A stretch of 64,000 nucleotides of DNA from Adenophora triphylla var. japonica (GCA_022495995.1 JAFEMH010005424.1:99501-163500), one strand, 5' to 3'. Positions 20,758 to 31,952 are shown, counted from the first letter of the stretch. Numbers and translations: made by a program. The notes: generated by a model not told the origin, from the sequence alone.

Positions 20758-22977
20758 ACAACAACAACAACAATAAAGCCTTAGTCCCAAAATAAATTGG
20801 GGTCGGCTAACATGAATCCTCATATGTCATCGTGAAAAAAGGTTGTTGAAAGAAAAAAAAATCAACCCCCCACATGGGTTTTTGCCCTCCACTCCTGCCT
20901 CTTCAACACCATACTTTCATCTGCTCCAAGTAAACTCATATCATTTTCAATCACTCTAATCCAAGTCTGTTTGGGCCTTCCCCTATCCCTCGTCATTTTA
21001 TCATCTCTCCACTGTTTCGGCCTCATAACCGGTGCATCACTCGGTCTCCTTTTCACATGCCCAAACCACCTTAGACGATTTTCCCTCATTTTATCCTCAA
21101 TGGGCGCAACTCCTACTTTATCTCTGATCACCTCATTCCCCAATCGATCATTTCTTGTATGACCGCACATCCATCGAAGCATACGCATCTCCGCCACATT
21201 CATCTTATGCACGTGACACTGTTTCACGGCCCAACATTCGGTGCCGTAAAGCAGTGCCGGCCCAATTGTCGTGCGGTAGAATTTTTCCTTTAATCTATGG
21301 GGCATATCGCGATCACATAGGAACTCTGTGACACTCTTCCACTTCAACCAACCTGCTTTAATCCTATGAGCCACATCTCCATCTAATTCTCCATCTTTTT
21401 GGATAATGGATCCAAGATAGCGAAAAAACTCAGAAGCTTGGACAATATTTCCATCAAATGTGATCGCCCCTGCCTCCCTACTTCCAACTCTGCTAAACTT
21501 ACACTCCAAATATTCAGTCTTGCTTCTGCTCAGTCTAAAACCTCGAGATTTCAAAGTGTCTCCACAACTCCAATTTACTTTCAACACCCTCTCTTGTCTC
21601 ATCAATCAGCACAATATCATCTGCGAACAACATACACCTTGGTATATCATCTTGGACTAACCTCGTCAATTCGTCAATTATCAAAGCAAAGAGAAAGGGG
21701 CTAAGTGTGGAACCTTGATGCACTCCAATCTTTATAGATAACTCTTCAGTCTTCCCAACACTAGTCTGTATACAAGTACTAACTCCATTATACATGTTCT
21801 TGATAATATCAATATATTTATTTGAAAAACCCTTTTTTGCTAGAGCCCACCAAAGTACCTTTCTTGGCACTTTATCATACGCCTTCTCCAAATCAATGAA
21901 AATCATATGTAAATCTTTCTTTTGATCCCGATATTTCTCCATGGTTTGTCTCATAAGATATATTATCTCCATAGTCGATCTTCCCGGCATAAACCCAAAT
22001 TGGTTATCCGAAATATCCATAATTTTTCTCAGCCTTTGTGTAATCACTCTTTTCCAAAGTTTCATAGTATGGCTCATTAGTTTGATCCCCCGATAGTTGG
22101 CACAATCCTGGACATCACCTTTGTTCTTATATAAAGGGATCAGCGTACTCTTCCGCCACTCCAATGGCATTGTGTTAATTCTCCATATGTTGATAAATAG
22201 CTTTGTTTACCACTCTATTCCCCTCTCCCCGAAACATCTCCAAACCTCAATTGGTATTCCATTCGGTCCTACAGCTTTCTTCAATCCCATCTTTTTCATT
22301 GCCATTTTCACTTCACCCTTTTGAATTTTCCGCATAAAATCTCGATTATCCACTCGAAGGAATATTTAAATCTCCAATATCCTGCTCTTGACCGCCATTG
22401 AACAAGGTATCAAAGTACGAACTCCATCTATCTTTTATCTCTTTATCCCCGACTAGAACTCTTTGGTCTACATCCTTCACCCATTTAACCATCCCAATAT
22501 CTCGTGTCCTCTTATCCCTCATACGAGCGAGTCTGTAGATGTCCTTGTCCCCTTCTTTTGTATCCAACTTATCATAAAGTTCCTGATTCACATTTGCTCT
22601 TGCGTCTCTTACTGCTTTTTTAGCTTCTCTCCTAGCTTTCTTATACTTCTCATAATTCTCGTCGCTCCTACATTTTTCCAATAATTTGTAGCATTCTCGC
22701 TTGCCCTTTATTGCTTGTTTTACTTCCTCGTTCCACCATGATGTATCCTTACTTGGTGGCACGTTTTCTCTAGATTCTTCAAGGACTTCTTTCGCCACCT
22801 CCTTTATGGTATGTTCCATCTTAATCCAAGTCGAATCTATATCCATATCCTCCATATTATCCGACCAAATACCGGTATCGACTATCTTAGCTACAAATTT
22901 CTTTTGATTATCCCCTTGAAGTCTCCCCCACTTGATTCTAGGGTGTACCTGTGATTTTCTCTTTCTCGAAATTCACT
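20757..22977 (-). mobile_element. 5'-truncated RTE-type LINE
   Basis: Minus-strand non-LTR retrotransposon encoding reverse transcriptase. From its 5' side it has a segment with NQKKFVAKIVDTGIW, a lysine-rich connector (about 22346-22855), the RT core (21535-22170: GFMPGRSTMEIIYL, FIDLEKAYDKVPRKVL, catalytic FADDIVL at about 21612-21632), and the C-terminal part (20862-21605: FRYLGSIIQKDGE, GPALLYGTECWAVK). At least two frameshifts (about 22190-22210 and 21570-21605) break it, and the endonuclease domain normally at the N-terminus is missing. The 3' end is a (TTG)n tail at 20758-20772, as in RTE elements, not poly-A. Dead copy. Confidence 0.9.
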
Positions 22978-23157
22978 TACTTTGAAAATCAAGTACCACA
23001 ATCCAACAAAAAACATAAAATCTATTTCACAGTTTGATTTTCTTCAAAAACCGATAAATAATCTTCTTCAAAAACTGAGAAATCGACAAAAACAATGAAA
23101 TAAACTTCAAAATCATTAAAGTTTATCAGTTATTTAAACAAAATCAAACAAAATACT
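22978..23157. other. AT-rich flank of the LINE, no gene
   Basis: Continues the AAACTGAGAAAT / TTTATCAGTTATTTAA motif family of 19509-20757. Confidence 0.5.
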
Positions 23158-25399
23158 AAAGGAACCTTGGCCACTCCCAAGAACTTTGAACAATGACAGC
23201 CCACCAGTAAATGCAGACACATTTTGATTTCTTAGCTGATTTTAAGCTAATTTTAATTTAATATTTGGTAGGATTTAACTTTGCGTGCCATTAAATTATA
23301 AGGTTAAATGTACAACTATCCAACTAGGTTTGGTTTTTAATCGAATGGAAATAGCAGGGTTTTTAATCGATGGTGGTGGCCGGATTCGAGAGAGACGGTG
23401 GGTTGGGTAGTGCGGTGGTTAACAACTGTTGGTGCATTTAACATGAGTTAGTTTTTTAAGGAATGTTGACATTTTGGTTAAGTTTTTGATGTCGTTAGAT
23501 TAATTTAACGTATATTGTATTAAATATAAAAAATGGAGAGAGTACATATCATTAATATGTCACTAACTAGTACATTGCATTAATTGTAAAAATTGAGAAA
23601 GTACGTTGCATATTTTGGTAATTCACCCTTTTACTATTGTGCATGCAAGTATTTCTTAAAAATGTTGAAAAGTAAATTACATTATTTATTTCAGAGTACA
23701 TTGTAAATTATTTATTTTGGAGTACATTGTCAAATAAGACAGTTTGGGAAGCTTACAGATTCACCAAGTATCCGAGAGGGAATGCATACATAAGCGGTAC
23801 GACACCAAATGGAAAGTTTAAACCCTCCCTCGTCCATGTTCATCTTCCCTTATTGATAATTGAAGATTGAAAAAACCTTACGAAAGACATTAATGTCAAC
23901 CCACTTCGACCCTGAACCCATTGTTTGTCCATTTGTCCCGGAACCTCACGAGTGTATTTTGTATTTGACCTGCAAGGTCACCTCCAAACCCTTCCCCTCC
24001 AATGTTCCCATCGTTGATCTTGATCCCTATAATGCCAAGAATTTCCCTGATATTATCTCATTTCTTGAGAAAAAGGACGCCCTCTACCTGTTCACCAAAT
24101 TGCGCAGCACACGTGAAGTTGATGATCACCCCATTGTCAATCGTCGTGTGGGTTATTGAATTTGGCGCGGTGATGGTCTTGATCAAGCAATAATCGATAA
24201 ACATGGAAAAGACGTCGGCATGGCTCGCAAGTTTACTTATGTTAAAAAGCGCTCGTACTACCATCGTCGTATTTTCATGACCGAGTATACCCTATCGGCC
24301 GCCGGAAGTGCCATCCCGTATGATCAACTAAAGGACTACGTTCTTTGTCAAATTACTAAGGGTCCAAGGCGCAACAAGTCCCAATCTGAGCCCAATAATG
24401 ATCCTGTTTCTTCTGTAAAATTGGATCCCATTGATGCCCGGGCTACTTCAAAACCTAATGATTCTGATAAAGTAAATCCCAATCCCTCGTATACATCTTT
24501 ACCCATTTCCAGTTATTGTCTTGTATCTGAATCTCAACCCCTATCCCTGTTGTTTGTGCTCATGATGACCAAGATTATGGTCTTTGTACCAAAAAGTACT
24601 CGTCTGTGTCCAATGTTACTGCTGCGGTCATCATCGAAGGACAACGCTCGAATCCTAATCATGATGTGGCTGCTGAAAGATTAGAACCCGAGGATGATGC
24701 CTTGGCTACTGGTAAAGAAAATATCTCTTCCTCTTATTAGCCTTTCCCCAGTTCCAGTTCTTGTCATTCACCGGAGTTCGTCATTCACCGGAATGACAAA
24801 TCCCCTGCTACTGCTCAAGATTGCATTTAAATGTTGTTCGACTACGAAACTGTTAATCCATCTCTTGCTAGATTGAGTGGCTAGTTAGTTTTATTTTAAA
24901 ATGCTTTGAATACATTGTATTTTTTTGGTTTACTCAGTTGTGCATTAGGATCAGGATCATTGATTGATTGATTGGTACAACAAACCTTACTACAATATTT
25001 TACATATAGTTGTCAAAGAAACTGATATTTGAGATGGTATCTTTCTTCTTTCTTCATTTTTTTAGGGTATGCCATTTAGATCATTATTATTTGTGTATGC
25101 TTTATATTTGCTAAGACTAATTTTCATGTTTGAGAACTGGTTTGCATTATGTGTATGTTATATAAGCTAAGGATCAGTTTCTTCTGTCTTAATGACAATT
25201 GCTACCCTGATTTTGATGACAGTAAAATTAGGGTTAATCTCACTTCACCACCTTGCACTTTACATAGGCTGAAGTTTCAAATTTCTCACTTTAGGGTCTA
25301 ATTTCCATTTTTGTATCAATCAGAGCCTGAAGAGTTACTTCCTTAGTTTGTCAATTAAAAGTGAGCTCATGTCCGGGGGGAGGGGTCTTTCTGTTTAGT
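23158..25399. repeat. Left arm of a large inverted duplication
   Basis: The arm starts AAAGGAACCTTGGCCACTCC at 23158 and is the reverse complement of 25441-28020 with moderate divergence (substitutions, small indels, one 344-bp tandem duplication in the right arm). It contains the left NAC-like pseudogene. Confidence 0.93.
23893..24890 (+). pseudogene. NAC-domain transcription factor-like pseudogene, left copy
   Basis: NAC proteins are plant transcription factors with an N-terminal DNA-binding domain of subdomains A-E. ATG 23893 opens a divergent NAC domain: an A/B-like part (PHECILYL, KPFPSNVPIVDLDPYNA), C-like (LYLFTKLRSTREVDDHPIVN), D-like (FTYVKKRS, RRIFMTEYTL) and E-like (DYVLCQITK). 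TGA at 24157-24159 interrupts subdomain C just before IWRGDG. After the domain, about 24535, the frame shifts relative to the right copy by loss of one base in a run of C/A. The C-terminal region is Ser/Pro/Asp-rich. The same TGA is in the right copy, so it predates the duplication. Confidence 0.82.
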
Positions 25400-25440
25400 T
25401 TTTACCAGTGATGACATAGACCGGTGATGGTCCTACATGT
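25400..25440. repeat. Loop of the inverted duplication
   Basis: Short spacer TACCAGTGATGACATAGACC plus following 20 nt between the arms (innermost stem GGGGTCTTTCTGTTTAG / CTAAATAGAAAGACCCC). The loop recurs in the unrelated hairpin at 20023-20146. Confidence 0.88.
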
Positions 25441-25686
25441 CTAAATAGAAAGACCCCTCCTCCCCCCCCCCCTCGACATGAACTCACCCCTCCCCCCGGA
25501 CATGAGCTCACTTTTAATTGACAAACTAACGAAGTAACTTTTTAGGCTCTGATTGATACAAAAATGGAAATTAGACCCTAAAGTGAGAAATTTGAAACTT
25601 CAGCCTAGCCTATGTAAAGTGCAAGGTGGTGAAGTGAGATTAACCCTAATTTTACTGTCATCAAAATCAGGATAGCAATTGTCATT

Positions 25687-26366
25687 AAGACAGAAGAAAC
25701 GGATTCTGAGCTTATATAACATAAACATAATGCAAACCAGTTCTCAAACATGGAAATTAGTCTAAGCACATATAAAGCATACACAAATGATAATGATCTA
25801 AATGGCATACCAAAAAAAAAAATGAAGAAAGAAGAAAGATACCATCTCAAATATCAGTTTCTTTAATTTGACAACTATATGTAAGATATTGTAGTAAGGT
25901 TTGTTGTACCAATCAATGATCCCGATCCTAATGCACAACTGAGTAAACCAAAAAAATACTATGTAGTCAAAGCATTTTAAAATCAAAACTAACCAGCCAC
26001 TCAATCTAGCAAGAGATGGGTTAACGGTTTAAGACAGAAGAAACGGATTCTGAGCTTATATAACATACACATAATGCAAACCAGTTCTCAAACATGGAAA
26101 TTAGTCTTAAGCACATATAAAGCATACACAAATGATAATGATCTAAATGGCATACCAAAAAAAAAATGAAGAAAGAAGATACCATCTCAAATATCAGTTT
26201 CTTTGACAACTATATGTAAGATATTGTAGTAAGGTTTGTTGTACCAATCAATGATCCTGATCCTAATGCATAACTGAGTAAACCAAAAAAAATACTATGT
26301 AGTCAAAGCATTTTAAAATCAAAACTAACCATCCACTCAATCTAGCAAGAGATGGGTTAACAGTTT
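25687..26366. repeat. 344-bp tandem duplication inside the right arm
   Basis: Unit 25687-26030 is repeated at 26031-26366 with a few substitutions and indels. Both begin AAGACAGAAGAAACGGATTC. The left arm has one copy, so this arose after the inverted duplication, or was lost on the left. Confidence 0.9.
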
Positions 26367-26379
26367 CGTAGTCGAATAA

Positions 26380-27304
26380 CATTTAAAAGCAATTTTGAGC
26401 AGTATCAGAGGATTTGTCATTCCGGTGAATGACAAGAACTGGAACTGGGGAAAGGCTAATAAGAGGAAGAGATATTTCTTTACCAGTAGCCAAGGCATCA
26501 TCCTCGGGTTCTAATCTCGCAGCAGCCACAACATGATTAGGATTCGAGCGTTATCCTTCGATGATGACCGCAATAGTAGCATTGGACACATATGGGTACT
26601 TTTTGGTACAAAGACCATAATCTTGGTCATCATGAACACAAACAACAGGGATAGGGGTTTGAGATTCAGATTCAGGACAATAACTGGAAGTGGGTGAAGA
26701 TGTATACGAGGGAGTAGGATTTACTTTATCAGAATCATTAGGTTTTGAAGTAGCCTGGGCATCAATGGGATCCAATTTTACAGAAGAAACAGGATCATTA
26801 TTAGGCTCAGATTGGGACTTGTTATGCCTTGGACTTAGTAATTTGACAAAGAACGTAGTCCTTCAGTTGATCATACGGGATGGCACTTCCGGCGGCCGGT
26901 AGGGTATACTCGGTCATGAAAATACGACGATGGTAGTACGAGCGCTTTTTAACATAAGTAAACTTGCGAGCCATGCCGACATCTTTTCCCTGTTTATCGA
27001 TTATTGCTTGATCAAGACCATCACCGCGCCAAATTCAGTAACCCACACGACGATTGACAATGGGGTGATCATCAACTTCACATGTGCTGCGCAATTCGGT
27101 GAACATGTAGAGGGCATCCTTTTTCTAAAGAAATGAGATAATATCAGGGAGATTCTTGGCATTATAGGGATCAAGATCAACGATGGGAACATTGGAGGGG
27201 AAGGGTTTGGAGGTGACCTTGCAGGTCAAATACAAAATACACTCGTGAGGTTCCGGGACAAATGGACAAACAATGGGTTCAGGGTCGAAGTGGGTTGACA
27301 TTAA
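26380..27304 (-). pseudogene. NAC-domain transcription factor-like pseudogene, right copy
   Basis: Mirror copy of the left pseudogene, running leftwards from the codon for MSTHFDPEP near 27302. It has the shared TGA (27035-27037, before IWRGDG) plus an extra TAG near 27128-27130 where the left copy has GAG (DIISFL stop KKD against DIISFLEKKD). The C-terminal part is more intact than on the left (SESQTPIPVVCVHDDQDYGL at about 26620-26680). Neither copy can give a full NAC protein without readthrough. Confidence 0.82.
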
Positions 27305-28020
27305 TGGCTTCCGTAAGGTTTTTTTCAATCTTCAATTATCAATTAGGGAAGATGAATATGGGCGAGGGAGGGTTTAAACTTTCCATTTGGTGTCGTAGCG
27401 CTTATGTATGCATTTCCTCTTGAATACTTGGTGAATCTGTAAGCTTCCCAAACTGTCTTATTTGACAATGTACTCCAAAATAAATAATTTACAATGTACT
27501 CTGAAATAAATAATGTAATTTACTTTTCAACATTTTTAAGAAATATTTACATGCACAATAGTAAAAGGGTGAATTATCAAAATATGCAACGTACTTTCTC
27601 AATTAATGCAATATACTAGTTAGTGACATCTTAATGATATGTGCTATCTTCATTTTTTACATTTAATGCAATATACGTTGAATCAACCTAACGACATCAA
27701 AAACTTAACCAAAATGTCAACATTCGTTAAAAAACTATCTCATGTTAAATGCATTAACAGTTGTTAACCACCCCTCTACCCAACCCAACAACTGCCACCG
27801 TCTCTCTCGAATCCGGCCACCAGCATCGATTTAAAACCCAGCTATTTCCGTTCGATTATAAACCTAGTGGGATGGTTGTACATTTAACTTTATAATTTAA
27901 TGCAACGCAAAGTTAAATCCTACCAAATATTAAATTAAAATTAGGTTAAAATCAGCTAAGAAATCAAAATGTGTGGGTTGTCATTATTCAAAGTTCTTAG
28001 GAGTGGCCAAGGTTCCTTTG

Positions 28021-28381
28021 GACTGAGTTCGGACTTTGAGCATTCGATTCTCAAAGGAAAATAACGATGATTGATGCAGTGATTGATTCGGAGATAACTC
28101 CACCTAATCGGATAGAACTGGAAACTCGGACGAGACGCCAACTCGATATAGAGAGGGACGATAAAAGGGAAAATTAAAGACAGAGCAGAAGAAATATCGG
28201 TTGGAGTGCCGTCATCGATTCACATGAGGCCATTTTTGCTGATCGGTGTTGGCGTTCCTTAGACACGAGTACCGACCCTCTCTACCTAAACCCTAACTAA
28301 AATGTCAACATTTGATTATTATGAAGCTTTGGGATGGCTGTGTCAGATGATGAGGCTGAGGTGTAGGTGAGAAAAAAAGAT
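28021..28381. other. Intergenic DNA, no gene seen
   Basis: Follows the end of the right arm. It contains no long open frame and no repeat I can assign. Confidence 0.5.
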
Positions 28382-28584
28382 GTTAGTGTTGGACTTTTGG
28401 TAGGCTTCTCAAGAACTTAACTGAAAACTTAACAGAAAATGTAACGGAGAAAGAACGGAGATTGAAAACAAATGAAAAACAAGTCGAGTCTTGTATTAAA
28501 TACAATCTCCGTAAGAGTTATTTGTCCCGCACAGGTGCTTACGGTTGAATAACAAAACTCTCGTAAGATAAAACGATTTTACTA

Positions 28585-28862
28585 CTCCCTCCGTCCCAAT
28601 AATAGCTTCCCATTTTGCCATTTTGGGTGTCCCGTTAATAGCTTCCACTTTCCTTTTTTGGCAAAGGAATCTTCACTATTCCCTCCACTCATTCTCTCTC
28701 CTCCATTATTTTAATACTCACAACACCATTATAATTTACTATTCTCTCCACTCATTCTCTCTCCTATTTTCAAATTACACTCACATCATTTTTACTTCCC
28801 CCCCAATTTCTTAATTTGCGTGCTGCCCAAAAAATGGGCAGCTCTTATTGGGACGGAGGGAG
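28585..28862. mobile_element. Stowaway-like MITE nested in the solo LTR
   Basis: TA-flanked CTCCCTCCGTCCCAATAATA ... TATTGGGACGGAGGGAG. Very similar along its whole length to the DXR intron 2 MITE (3183-3461), indicating a recently active subfamily. Confidence 0.92.
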
Positions 28863-29097
28863 TATTAGTTATAAGGAGCACTCCAATATAACTAATCTAA
28901 CGAACAACACAATGTTTTGAACTTTGGACTTGAAAGGATTTGATGCAACAAGATGATATGATTTGGCTATATTAATCTATCTCACTAGAGGGTAAAGAGG
29001 CTCAAATGACCGTATGAATTTATTGAAATTCGGAGGGGGAAGTATATAAAGAGAATCAAAAGGTTTTGTGCCTTTTCCCTTGAAAAGGTGTGATTTT

Positions 29098-29245
29098 TCG
29101 AACAGCAGTGAAGGGCACGAGTCGTGCTAATTGGCACGAGTCGTGCCCACGACTCGTTCCCAAGCATTCCACTCGTTCTGATCAGATTTGAGCAAATGGT
29201 CATCAGAATCCCATTCGTGCTCACGACTCGTGCTCAGAGTCCCCA
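29098..29245. repeat. CACGAGTCGTG palindromic repeats in the solo LTR
   Basis: Several GGCACGAGTCGTGC palindromes plus two copies of a TCGTTCTGATCAG(A/T)TTTGAGC segment. They may be regulatory repeats of the LTR promoter. Confidence 0.7.
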
Positions 29246-29540
29246 TTCGTTCTGATCAGTTTTGAGCCAAATCTCATCACCCAAAAACACTGTTCAAAAC
29301 CAATTTGATCCAAACGACCAAATTGACCCTTTTAACCAACTTTGTTAAGTTACAAAAGACCTTTGTCATTAATTCTCATTCACCCTAAATGGTTTTGAGA
29401 CATTAAATGAGTTTAATAATCTACAACAAATGTAGAATACATTTTGTAACTAGTTTCGTTGACAAATAACGAACTTCCGTTAGAAACTAGATCAACGTTA
29501 AGCCAAACTTAACTTTCCGTTATCTATTTCCAACAGTTAG

Positions 29541-29939
29541 GGAGTTAGATTGTGAGCGGAAATTGGGAAGGTATGATGAGGAGTAGGGGGTCAACAAATA
29601 AATGGTGGGTGGTATGGGCATATTCAATTAGAGAGAAGGGGGTTTTGTTAAGTTAGTAATTGGGTTACATTTTTAATGGGTTTGTTAATCAAATTTAACG
29701 TCATCCAATCATGTTGTATTATTTGAAATAAAATCAAAAAGTATATTGTATTAAGATGTCACTACATAGTACATTATTATTTGTGAAATGGAGGGTATAG
29801 TACATTAAATGGTTTGGTAATTATTCCAATCGTAAAATGCATTATAAGTAAGTCTTTCCTAATTTAGAAGCCAAAATCTTTTTTTTTTAAACACTTTTTA
29901 TAATTTTATAAGCTAAAAAAAATGTTTTTTGTTTCTCTC
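29541..29939. other. AT-rich DNA, no gene
   Basis: Sequence around 29700-29830 (AGTACATTA and TGTCACTA motifs) resembles 23510-23630 in the left arm of the inverted duplication, suggesting a shared repeat. Otherwise nothing recognised. Confidence 0.45.
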
Positions 29940-30312
29940 GCTAGTGACAGTGTTAGTAAAAAAATGTCAGTGTAAAGAGTGCCAGTGCATATATTATTAA
30001 GTGTTATTATAAAAAAAATGTCAGTGTTAGTGTAACAAAATGCCAGTGTAAAAGTGTAAAGAGTGTCAGTGTAAAAAAGTGTTAATGTTAGTGTAAAAAA
30101 TGTCGGTGTAAAAAGTGCTAATGCATATATTATTAAGTGACAGTGTAAAAAATGCAGTATTAGTGTAAAAAAATGTCGGTAAAGAGTGTGTGCATGTATT
30201 ATTAAGTGTCAGTATAAAAGAGTGTCGGGTGTAGGGTAAAAAAGTGTCAATGTTAATATAAAAAAATGTTAGTGAAAAAAAGTGCCGGTGCATGTATTAA
30301 TAAGTGTCAGTG
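29940..30312. repeat. Minisatellite of AGTGTCAGTGTAAAAAA-type units
   Basis: About 370 bp of imperfect units combining GTGTCAGTGTAAAA, GTTAGTGTAAAA and GCATATATTATTAAGTG. Spurious minus-strand frames arise from it. Confidence 0.88.
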
Positions 30313-30334
30313 CAAATATGATTTTTTCTTAAAA

Positions 30335-30478
30335 AAATGGCAAACCCCGGTGCGCCAAGCGCTCCCCGCCAAGCGGAGGTTGGGAGAGGAAACCATTTGC
30401 TAGAGTCTTCCCCTGACAATTGCCAAGAGGCTGTTAGCCAAGGTTCGAACCCGTGACCTTATGGTCACCAAATTAGTT
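30335..30478 (-). mobile_element. Au-like SINE relic
   Basis: On the minus strand it starts GGTGACCATAAGGTCACGGG, has a B-box GGGTTCGAACCTTGG, then CAGCCTCTTGGCAATTGTC, and ends with a CACCGGGGTTTGCC-like 3' region. This is the layout of the widespread plant Au SINE family. No clean target duplication was seen. Confidence 0.72.
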
Positions 30479-30638
30479 TTTTTATAAGAACAACTCAATT
30501 TAGAAATAGAAAATTATTTTGGGATTTATCAAAAAAGAAAAGTATTACATTTATTTTGAGAAAAAAAAGAAGTGCAATGAAATTAGTGCATATGCATCAT
30601 ATTAAGACCCAAAGCATTTTATAAGGGGTGAATAAATA

Positions 30639-30921
30639 CTTCCTCCGTCCCAGTGTGGATTTATTTTCATTTTGATCCGTTCCACATCAGTGTGGACTGT
30701 CAAAAATGGAAACAAATATTCACTATTACACCCACTCATTCTCTCTCCTACTTCACTTTTACACTCACAACATTCTCTCTCCTAACTATTCCTCCCACTC
30801 ATTCTCTCTCCTATTTAATTTTTCATACTCACAAACACCTCCTCCATCTATTTCTCTCTCCTACTTTTCCTTAATTCCCACACCCAAAAAGTAAGTCCAC
30901 AGTTACGTGGGACGGAGGGAG
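30639..30921. mobile_element. Stowaway-like MITE
   Basis: TTCCTCCGTCCCAGTGTGGA ... CACAGTTACGTGGGACGGAGGGAG with TA flanks, and two internal CACTCATTCTCTCTCCTA blocks. Confidence 0.9.
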
Positions 30922-31153
30922 TACACTATAAAGATTTGAGTTAAAAAATAATGTTTGATATGATACTTGAACCTACAAACTTTAAGTTAAAATCTTAACA
31001 TCTTAACCACTAAACACCACACACTACTTAAATAAAAAGGGGTTCACTTCTACCCCTTTAACTCTACTTGTATCTGCCCCTGATCGGACTCCACATAAGT
31101 CTAAAATCTTTATTAGATGATGCAATTCATTTATAAATGACGTCACAACGATT

Positions 31154-31440
31154 CTCGAACAACGGGGATTGAACCCGCACGTGGTGGATTCACAATCCAC
31201 TGCCTCGATCCACTTGGCTCAGTCTCTTACCATCAATCTTTCTGCATGCACAGCAGCGTGCGAGAGACCCATTCCCAACAGTCAAATCCCTTGGAGCCGG
31301 ACATACCGATACAATAGGGATTTGATTGGTCTTTCTTCGAAACCAGGGAAACTCCACCGATAATGAAGGTGACCCCCTCCGGTCCCCGTGGGCGAGGGCT
31401 GCCTTCCCTCCCTAGTCCCCCCCCTTTGCTAAAACTGCAT
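31154..31440 (-). pseudogene. Organelle-derived insert with a trnH-GUG-like sequence
   Basis: 31154-31227 on the minus strand matches organellar tRNA-His: GCCAAGTGGATCGAGGC D-arm, GTGGATTGTGAATCCAC anticodon arm with GUG anticodon, and a CGGGTTCAATCCCCG T-arm. The acceptor stem no longer pairs and substitutions are scattered, so it is not a working nuclear tRNA gene. Adjoining GC-richer sequence to about 31440 looks like organellar spacer. In plants a plastid-type trnH also occurs in mitochondria, so the source may be either. Confidence 0.75.
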
Positions 31441-31708
31441 TTTCGAATTTATAGGCAGATTCTGGCACGCAGCAAAAATGTAACTCATTTTACTAAAGGA
31501 TGTAATGTATATTATTATAAAATATAACTCATGTGCTATAAAACTCGAAAATCTGAGGTTACACCTTAAAATCAATTGGTGTTAAGAAAAGTGACCTAGT
31601 ATCTTTAAATGTCATAGGCAAGGTTTGTCAATTCTCGTTGTGAGATAATGTCTCTAATAACTCGGCCTACTGCAATCCGATTTTACACGCCCCTCCTGAT
31701 CCAATATA

Positions 31709-31952
31709 CTCCCTCCGTCCCATAGAAATATAGAGTTTTTGGCCCGGCACGGAGATTAAGGTAAAAAGTGATAAAGGTAATGTGTTGTGAGTGTAAAAGT
31801 AAAATAGGAGAGAGAATGAGTGGAGAGAATAGTAAATTTAAAAAGTGTTGTGAGTAGAGAGAAGTGGGTCCCATTTCCATTTTGGGAAAGTTATAGATTA
31901 TTGTGGGATGCCCAAAATGAAAATTTTATAGATTATCGTGGGACGGAGGGAG
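31709..31952. mobile_element. Stowaway-like MITE
   Basis: CTCCCTCCGTCCCATAGAAA ... ATCGTGGGACGGAGGGAG with TA flanks. The interior is in the opposite orientation to the 28585 element. Confidence 0.9.

Larger units (their letters stand above)
25441..28020. repeat. Right arm of the large inverted duplication
   Basis: Reverse complement of 23158-25399, ending GGCCAAGGTTCCTTT at 28020. Longer than the left arm because of a 344-bp tandem duplication (25687-26366). Confidence 0.93.
28387..29535. mobile_element. Solo LTR (probably Copia-type) with nested MITE
   Basis: Begins TGTTGGACTT and ends TTTCCAACA (TGTTGG/CCAACA termini), flanked by exact GTTAG duplications at 28382-28386 and 29536-29540. 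No internal retrotransposon genes lie next to it, so it is a solo LTR left by recombination. The MITE at 28585-28862 accounts for about 280 of its 1149 bp. TGTTGG...CCAACA ends are common in plant Copia elements; assignment to Copia is inference. Confidence 0.85.

Noticed and set aside
23158..28020. Inverted duplication as a pure assembly artefact
   Set aside because: Not ruled out, but the arms differ by substitutions, indels, a private stop and a private 344-bp duplication, which argues for a real, aged event.
29940..30312. CRISPR-like array
   Set aside because: Units are degenerate, AT-rich and without regular unique spacers, in a plant nuclear context.
31154..31227. A functional nuclear tRNA-His gene
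   Set aside because: The acceptor stem does not pair and substitutions are scattered; it fits a decayed organellar insert.
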